Of a DNA stretch of 64,000 nt, positions 57,900-64,000 are shown one piece after another. A program made the translations under genes and the position numbers. This DNA comes from Diphasiastrum complanatum (lineage: Eukaryota; Streptophyta; Lycopodiopsida; Lycopodiales; Lycopodiaceae), in NCBI GenBank assembly GCA_029204225.1, contig CM055107.1, positions 17,740,718 to 17,804,717 of the forward strand, in the 5' to 3' direction. How positions within the stretch are numbered: position 1 is the first letter of the stretch; the number at the start of each line of letters is the position of its first letter. The notes below the pieces were generated by a model. That model had not been told where the DNA came from. It did not search any database and worked only from the letters and a program-made list of their open reading frames with translations.

Positions 57900-60215
57900 C
57901 AAGGTGTTGTTGTTATAACAACCTCTCGCTTGCACATATCGAACAAAGAATAAATCATTGCTCTATTAGGATCAGTCTTCGCATCCTAAGGATAATTCTT
58001 CTTCACGCGGCTATTGTTCACAACAAAGAGTATCCCAGCCAGATGATGCCAAGAAATCAACAGATTGTTACCAAATGTATTGCTCCTATAGCGCCTTAAT
58101 GAGGCCCAACGAAAAGCTTATAGAGCAATTTGAACTTTTAAAAGTCAACTTTAAAGTATAACCAAAAAAGTTTCAAACACTCCCGCCGCTCAATTTGGCT
58201 TAGCGCACCAAATTCGATAAACTTTTTAAAAAATGCTCCAATGAGGGATCGGCAACTAGCTTGCCCCTAAAATGGTGTGGCTTGCCCATTGACATGCTTT
58301 CTCCCATGGTACAACAATCACTGTGTTAAAGAGTTGTACTTGCAAAGTACAATCCTTTTCTACCGTTACAAGAACAATCTCATTTCTCAAGCATTATGCA
58401 GGTACGAATGCGATAGACTTACTGTTTTTTATTCCACTTTTGGTTGTGCGTGTCAGTAGACATTCTACTATCATTTATGAGAGTGGGCGCACAGACAGCC
58501 ATTGCATTTCTCTACTATCCGCTGTTTTTTCTTCTCCTTACTATTGTACTAAATAACCATTGTTTTTGGGTTGAAATCGCATTACCAACATAAAGTTTTG
58601 ATAGCCCATAATGCGCTGATGACAGTAGCTGTCAGTATAGCTTTAAAATTGCATTTTTGCATACCTTCAGAGTGTTAGGGTAGGCGCTGATAGCCATCAT
58701 GGCAGACAGCCACTTTTGTGAAGTATAATCAAAATCTTTATGTGAGGATAGGCGCTAACAACCATCACGGCAGACAGCCGCCTTTGTGGAGTATAATTTT
58801 TTATTGCTCTTTTTTTACACATGCAATGAGCTATATGTGGCCCACAGCCAGATGGCTTTTTACGTACCTAACAGACATGCTAATGTAGCGATCCACCTAC
58901 GTTCTCTATTGGCTAATATGTCATTAAAACAGTACACTCTTTGCACTTGCAATAGATAATGCAATTGCTAATCTCTTTTACCTTACTACTCAAGCATTGC
59001 CTTCATAAACTAGCAGTGAACAGAACCGTAACTTTTACTCACAAAGTTGATTGCCACTTTGTGATGAAAGGCCTCTCATTGACCATTCTACCAGTAAATT
59101 ATGCTTTGCATTGGTTAAGATTGAACCGTAAGCTCATCACAGGTCAGTGTTTTTACAATAAATGAAGGGAACGATGCTTTTTATCGTATCATTGGCACTA
59201 GGTAATAACGTTTAAACCATATGCAGATGTCTCATAAATATGGTTTGAATGATATGTACTCGTGCATAAAGTATTGTCGTGATAATGCATGAAGATTCAA
59301 TAGTCGCGAATATTTCATGGTATCTTCGTAGGATAACGCTTCCACCTCTATCCAGGTATGAGCTTTATCAATGCTAGCTAAGAGTATTACAACCTTGACC
59401 TATCAAAGACTTTATTCAAACAACGTTTTCTTCAATTACATAAGTGTATTCTACTTCTAAACGTAGCTCTCTTATTGCTTACACTATAGGGTTCAAACTA
59501 GCATCAACTTAATCCATGACATTTAATGGCACTCATGTTTGGCTTAAAATACTCTTGAAACACATGGATTTGTGCAAGGGTCGTTATAGTCTCTTATGTT
59601 AGTATGGCGTGGAATTGCCCTAACATACTAATGGAGATTATACAAGCCAAAGGCTTTATTATTTTTTTTTCTCTTTTCAGCAGCCTAAATAACTACATAA
59701 AATATGCATTTTCCATTTCAAGTTTACACTAGGAATTAAACTAGTAATCGAGCTTGAACACCCTTGGAAAGCATAGATAGATATGCTCAAGGGTTATGAC
59801 ACCATTACATGACCCATTTATGGGTCCACGAGTTAGTATGGCATCGATTTGCCCTAATATCGTTGTACGTGTGTCCTTGCTCAATCCAAAAATCTTTTCA
59901 TGACAACAATTTGCACATGTTTAAAAGCATCCTATCGTTGATCTGATGTATATTAAAGATTAATAACTGATATGGACTAACGCCAGTTCCACTGATAAGC
60001 ATGGCTTGCGCTCTGATACGGTAATATGACGGCTTAGCCTATCGCTAAAATTTCACAAATGAATGAGAAGATTGGACTATGAATTTTTCATTTCAACCAA
60101 GTTGTTAAGTAGCAATGCTTATTTTATACATGGATAACAATTGACAATCAGCGTTGACACATGTCTTTCTCACATACTAACTCATGTGGTTTTGTGTTGT
60201 GGGATGGTGGTAGGT
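57900..60215. other. About 2.3 kb without genes; local direct repeats
   Basis: No coding motif. 'taggcgctgatagccatcat' and 'ggcagacagccacttttgtg' at about 58,682-58,730 repeat as 'taggcgctaacaaccatcac' and 'ggcagacagccgcctttgtg' at about 58,749-58,797. A second pair of diverged repeats ('ttagtatggcgtggaattgc' at 59,599 and 'ttagtatggcatcgatttgc' at 59,833) lies nearby. Confidence 0.5.
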
Positions 60216-60216
60216 A

Positions 60217-61025
60217 TGTTGGGGGTATTCCCAACATAGAGCTAATAAAAGTAAATGAGTCAATAAATGTGTTGCAAGGGCATGGCTTCATGCGCGTATA
60301 AGTCCATGACCCAAGGAGCACGCAAGATGATTGTAAATAGAAATAATGGACTTGGGCCCCTTGTAATTAAAATAAAACTTGAGGCCCAAAGTCATTTTAA
60401 ACTTAGAAGTTTATTATTTTAGAGTTGGGTCCAACTTTGGACTCACATGAATCTTGTGAATTCTAATGTACTTTTTGTGGACCCTTGGATTAAGTTGGGT
60501 CCAAGATGAATGGTTAGGATCAATGTACATATTAGCCAATGGAATTTTGGGGCAAGGTCCTTCCCCATTTATAAAAAGACACCATTTGTACTCTATTTGC
60601 ATGTTTATTGAGAAGGAGGAAACTCTACCAAACTCAGAGAGAAGCATCCTCATTTGCTATTCACTACTTGCTAATGCTTTTGGTTGTACCTTCTATTTGT
60701 TTCTAGTTTACATGTTTTTGGTTGTGATAGTGAATGTTTCTCCATTAGCAATCATAAGGAACATTTGAGCTAACCTCCACCTTCACTCTCTTTCTCTCTT
60801 CTTCCCTCTATCTCTTCTACTCTTCTCTTCATTTTCTAAAGTCATGATAAATGTTAGTTTAGTGGAGTAGAGTTAGGGGTGAGTAGTGTTAGTGGTGCTA
60901 GTGTTAGGAAAAAAGTAGAGAACTATCTAGAAGTTGCATCTTTACATAGTTAAGTACCTATCCAGTGTTCTAACCCTTGTTGATAGGCGAGAGGGCTACT
61001 ACGACGAGAGACCATCAACCCTACA
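60217..61025 (+). repeat. 5' LTR of Ty3-gypsy element Q
   Basis: Starts 'tgttgggggtattcccaaca' (itself a small inverted repeat) and ends 'ccatcaaccctaca', 809 bp, directly followed by a primer-binding site. It has a TATA-like 'tataaaaagacacc' (60,571). No second copy is in the window. Confidence 0.85.
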
Positions 61026-61026
61026 G

Positions 61027-61045
61027 TGGCGCCATTGCTGGGGAT
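61027..61045 (+). other. Primer-binding site of gypsy element Q
   Basis: 'tggcgccattgctggggat' starts one base after the LTR. It resembles the TGGCGCCGTTGCCGGGGA site used by many plant gypsy (Tat/Athila-type) elements, with a few differences. Confidence 0.85.
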
Positions 61046-62103
61046 AGGTTTTCACTCACTAGTAGCTGCATTTTAGCTAATTCTTGCTTTTTGGAGTAGT
61101 TTTAGGTAGATTTTTGGGTGTTTAGAGTTAGTTTTTTGTATTTTTCTATGTTTGGACTGCTCACAGCTAGCGGAGGAGGTGTTAGAGGGTAGAAGACGCC
61201 CTGAACAGCCTCTAAGGGCTTGAAATCCAAACCAACCAAAAAAAACACACCAATCTACATTTTGGAGGGAAAAAGAGCCAAATTTTTCATCAAATTTTGT
61301 TTTTTCCAAAATTAGTGAGAGCTAACCCTCGCACGACTGGCAGCAGCTCCAAGGTACTGTCCCATACCTGCATAGAAGCCTGCAAGAGTTAGTTCCAAGC
61401 AATTGGCAAAAAACAGAGAAAAAATCATAGAAATTCAAATAACCCTTGTAAAAAAATCAAAAAAAATGCAAACCTTCACCAGAACTCTTGCAAAGCCCTC
61501 TGAAGTTCCATCTCAGTGAGACCAGGACACAGAGAAGCTTGCGAGAGTTATTTTATTGTCTAAGTGCCTGTGCAAGAGTTCCCAGTGGAAAAAGGATGAA
61601 AAATTACCAAAGAACCCTCGCAGACACTAAAATTTTTGGTTCCAGTGGGCAAGAACCCTCGTAGAGAATTAGTGAGACCAGGACACAGAAGAGTCTGCAA
61701 GAGTTAGTGTGATTCCAGTGAGTAGAAAATTGGGTTTTAAGTGTTAAAAAGTCACTAAATAGTGAAGATCCAACAAATCCATCCAAAGAGAACTCTCGCA
61801 GACCACTCCAATCGATCTCAAATGACAATTTCCATTAGTGATGAAGCCTGCAAGAGTTAGTACTGATTATTGGAGAAGATAAAGCCAAATTAGTGGTTCT
61901 GAACCCTCCCAAACGGTGAAATCTTCACTTAATACGAGAGTTAACTCTCGCAGAGATTTTTAGAGTCGTATTCAGCTCCCATGATCCTTGCGAGAGTTAC
62001 TTCCCAATGATCTGAGAGATATCAAGATTTTTTGTCTGCAAAATAGCTAAAGAACCCTCGCATAGTCAACCCTCGCACTAAAGAACCCTCACAGACTAGA
62101 TCG
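61046..62103 (+). mobile_element. Gypsy element Q leader with a motif array
   Basis: A non-coding leader between PBS and gag. About 18 copies of a 10-bp motif, AACYCTYGCA or its complement TGCRAGRGTT (allowing single changes), lie between 61,324 and 62,092 at irregular spacing and in both orientations. Two copies meet head-to-head at 61,934-61,952 as 'acgagagttaactctcgca'. Spacing from 5 to about 95 bp argues against a simple tandem repeat. Confidence 0.8.
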
Positions 62104-63042
62104 GTGGAACGATCTGCATCAGATCTAGCTACTATCAAAATCTCAGGACAATCAGTGCAAGGGGTAAAAAGTAATCAAGGAAAAACCACCATACAAGGCC
62201 TGAATCCTCAACATCGACCTATCAATTTGATCAGATCCATAAGATCCAGATTGTATCCCACTATACAAAGTAAGATCCAACTATCTTGGATCCCACCATC
62301 AGATGAATTTGAAATCTGGACGATCAGTAGCAAGAAGGACAGTGAATCAAACACCACACCTTCTCAGATTATAGCTGCGCAACAAGAGGCAGAATCAGAA
62401 CCAATGCCAATGGATCCAATGGGTCAACTCGTACCTATCGCTCCCTTGCAAGCAGTCTAGAGGGCACCTCGGATGGAGATACCAAAATATGACGGATCGT
62501 CAGATCCCATCCGCTTCCTCCGCGATCGGACACTTGTAGAGAAGTTGATGTTGTTCCCCATGTCACTAGTAGTGGTGGCTCAAGATTGGTTTTTTAATTT
62601 GTCAGAGAAAGAGAAATCCACCTGGGAAGCGGTCAAAGCGGCTCTCATCACACGCTTTAAACCAAGGAAGTTCCTAGAAGACCCGTTTTTCCTGCTCAGC
62701 AAGGTCAAGATGGGAAAAAGTGAAAGGGTCAGGGTCTATATTGAGCAGGTCAAACATCTATGATCCGAGTGCAGTGCAGTCCTAACTCCCGATCATGCGA
62801 TGATAATGTGGTGGGAAGAGGATGAGGGATCAGACGACGAATATCCATCCACCCATACTCCTACTCCCTCAATAGCATTGTCATCATCAAATGCTTCTAC
62901 TCTATCCACAGGACTGTTGTTGAAACATATGACAAAATTACACAAACAACAGATGGAGCAACTTACGGCACAGTTTGATCAAAAACTGAAAGCCTTAGAA
63001 GGAGCTGTAACAGCAATGCCCAATCTACCGGAACAAAACTAG
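62104..63042 (+). pseudogene. Gypsy element Q gag
   Basis: Frame from ATG 62,104 with a TAG at 62,458 and a TGA at about 62,761. The N-terminal part is Ser/Gln-rich. 62,473-62,763 is the Retrotrans_gag domain: 'PKYDGSSDPIRFLRD', 'VVVAQDWFFNLSEKEKSTWE', 'AVKAALITRFKP' and 'RVRVYIEQVKHL'. Downstream comes a Ser/Thr-rich stretch and a coiled-coil-like 'HKQQMEQLTAQFDQKLKALE', ending TAG at 63,042. Protease and pol do not follow within the window. The two stops make it inactive. Confidence 0.85.
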
Positions 63043-63057
63043 CTACAATATCCTCAT

Positions 63058-64000
63058 CGCGAAAATGTATGGTGTTCAATATGCACATGGTAGCAGATTC
63101 TAGGGAATCTCCAAGAGCCAAGCCAAGCTAAAGACACAAGTTATCTCTCACCCATGACCGAGGAGGTCTCAGAAGGAAGAGAGCAGAAGAAGCTGAGAGC
63201 CGAGCATGAGAGCCGAGGAAATCCTAGCTAGGAAGACAGTGAGTTAACTATGTGAGCCTACATGGTGTATCCCAAAGAAGGAATGACCATGTAGGAGCTA
63301 GTAATGTTTCCTAGGCATTGTAAATAAAGGTAGACCTCCCTTAAATTAGTTAGAGTGAGCCACCTTTTGATGGTGACCCTTAGTGGAAGGGCAAATTCCA
63401 CATGTGATTCTAATTTAGTGGAATTGCCACATGGGCTCCACATGGGCAGCCTTCTTGCTTATTTAAGGGCCCCCCTCTCTTGTGAGGGAGCTTTGATTGT
63501 GTTGTCAAGTTCTCTTGAGCAAATACAGAGGATCCTCCACGAGTTCTTGATGATATCTTAGCTCCTTGTTCATGGCAATGCCCTTGAGTGAGATTTCTAT
63601 GAGCATGTTTGATTCCTTTGCATTGTGGATTAACTAGGTTCTTGTTTCTTGTTTCTTGCTTAGTTGTGGATTAGCATTCAGTTCTTGTTTGTGGAATCTT
63701 GTAGTAATCAGCATTCAAGTAAACTAGATAGGCTGGTTTGTGATATAGATCTTGCATACTCCCTTACAACCCAGTTCTTGATTGTTCCTGAGTAGTCTAA
63801 GCATCAAGTGATGAGTGTTTCTTGATTCTTAGATTGTTAAAATGTTGTTAGGAATCTAGTTTCTTGAATCTTATTTCTTGTTTCAGTAGTTAATCTGGTT
63901 CTTGATTGTAATCTGATTTAGTAGTTAGTGGTAGGATTGCTCTCTGTATTGAACGTTGATCTTTTTGAGCTTTGTCTGGTTACATATGTAATTGAGTATC
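63058..64000 (+). other. LTR/promoter-like sequence after gag
   Basis: 'YPHRENVWCSICTW' at 63,047-63,090 is a last gag trace (zinc-knuckle-like start). From about 63,250 the sequence is non-coding: a TATA-like 'gcttatttaagggcccccc' (63,457-63,475) with pyrimidine-rich DNA after it and then 'gtttcttgtttcttgc'-type repeats. It may be the LTR of another element or a promoter; no terminal boundaries are visible. Confidence 0.35.

Noticed and set aside
57691-57900. 69-codon Gly/Trp-rich minus-strand ORF
   Set aside because: Translation of the minisatellite at 57,712-57,805.

Overview
The window is nuclear DNA of a land plant. The evidence is one split gene whose product belongs to the plastid phytol/farnesol kinase family, with GT-AG introns, plus dense plant-type Ty1-copia, Ty3-gypsy, hAT and PIF/Harbinger remnants. 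Many mutually nested retroelements and a Penelope-like reverse transcriptase scrap would fit a large, TE-rich genome (fern, lycophyte or gymnosperm). The clade cannot be fixed from the sequence alone.

Layout. 1-870: leader and truncated 5' LTR of copia family 1. 1.2-6.6 kb: a diverged direct repeat, a broken trihelix-like exon, a large inverted duplication carrying a small membrane-protein ORF in both arms, and a GC-rich hairpin. 7.1-8.5 kb: C-terminal half of a hAT transposase. 9.4-12.2 kb: first copy of a composite repeat with a PIF/Harbinger transposase. 13.5-15.8 kb: repeats, including tandem and tRNA-like (SINE-like) units. 16-33.7 kb: a nest of copia elements (B inside C, C inside E, D alongside) plus two more copies of the composite repeat. 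34.3-35.1 kb: a solo LTR. 38-46.3 kb: a graveyard of internally deleted copia elements on both strands with one Penelope-like fragment. 48.4-52.1 kb (minus): the only gene that looks intact, a six-exon phytol/farnesol kinase of 339 codons with TATA box and GA-rich leader. 52.6-57.5 kb: a long foldback, a (CT)n tract and more copia. 57.7-60 kb: short repeats without genes. 60.2-63 kb: a gypsy element with an intact LTR, a primer-binding site, an unusual motif-studded leader and a decayed gag. 63.2-64 kb: LTR/promoter-like DNA.

Most interesting. (1) The two LTRs of element B lie about 11 kb apart in opposite orientations, yet both are flanked by the same 5-bp duplication and by matching halves of element C, which implies an inversion of about 8 kb with breakpoints near 15.95 and 24.18 kb (or an assembly error). 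(2) The gypsy leader carries about 18 copies of a 10-bp motif, TGCRAGRGTT or its complement, in both orientations. (3) The Harbinger unit exists in three structural versions: full, internally deleted, and with the transposase inverted. (4) There is a Penelope-like RT fragment. No CRISPR, rRNA or convincing functional tRNA gene was seen.
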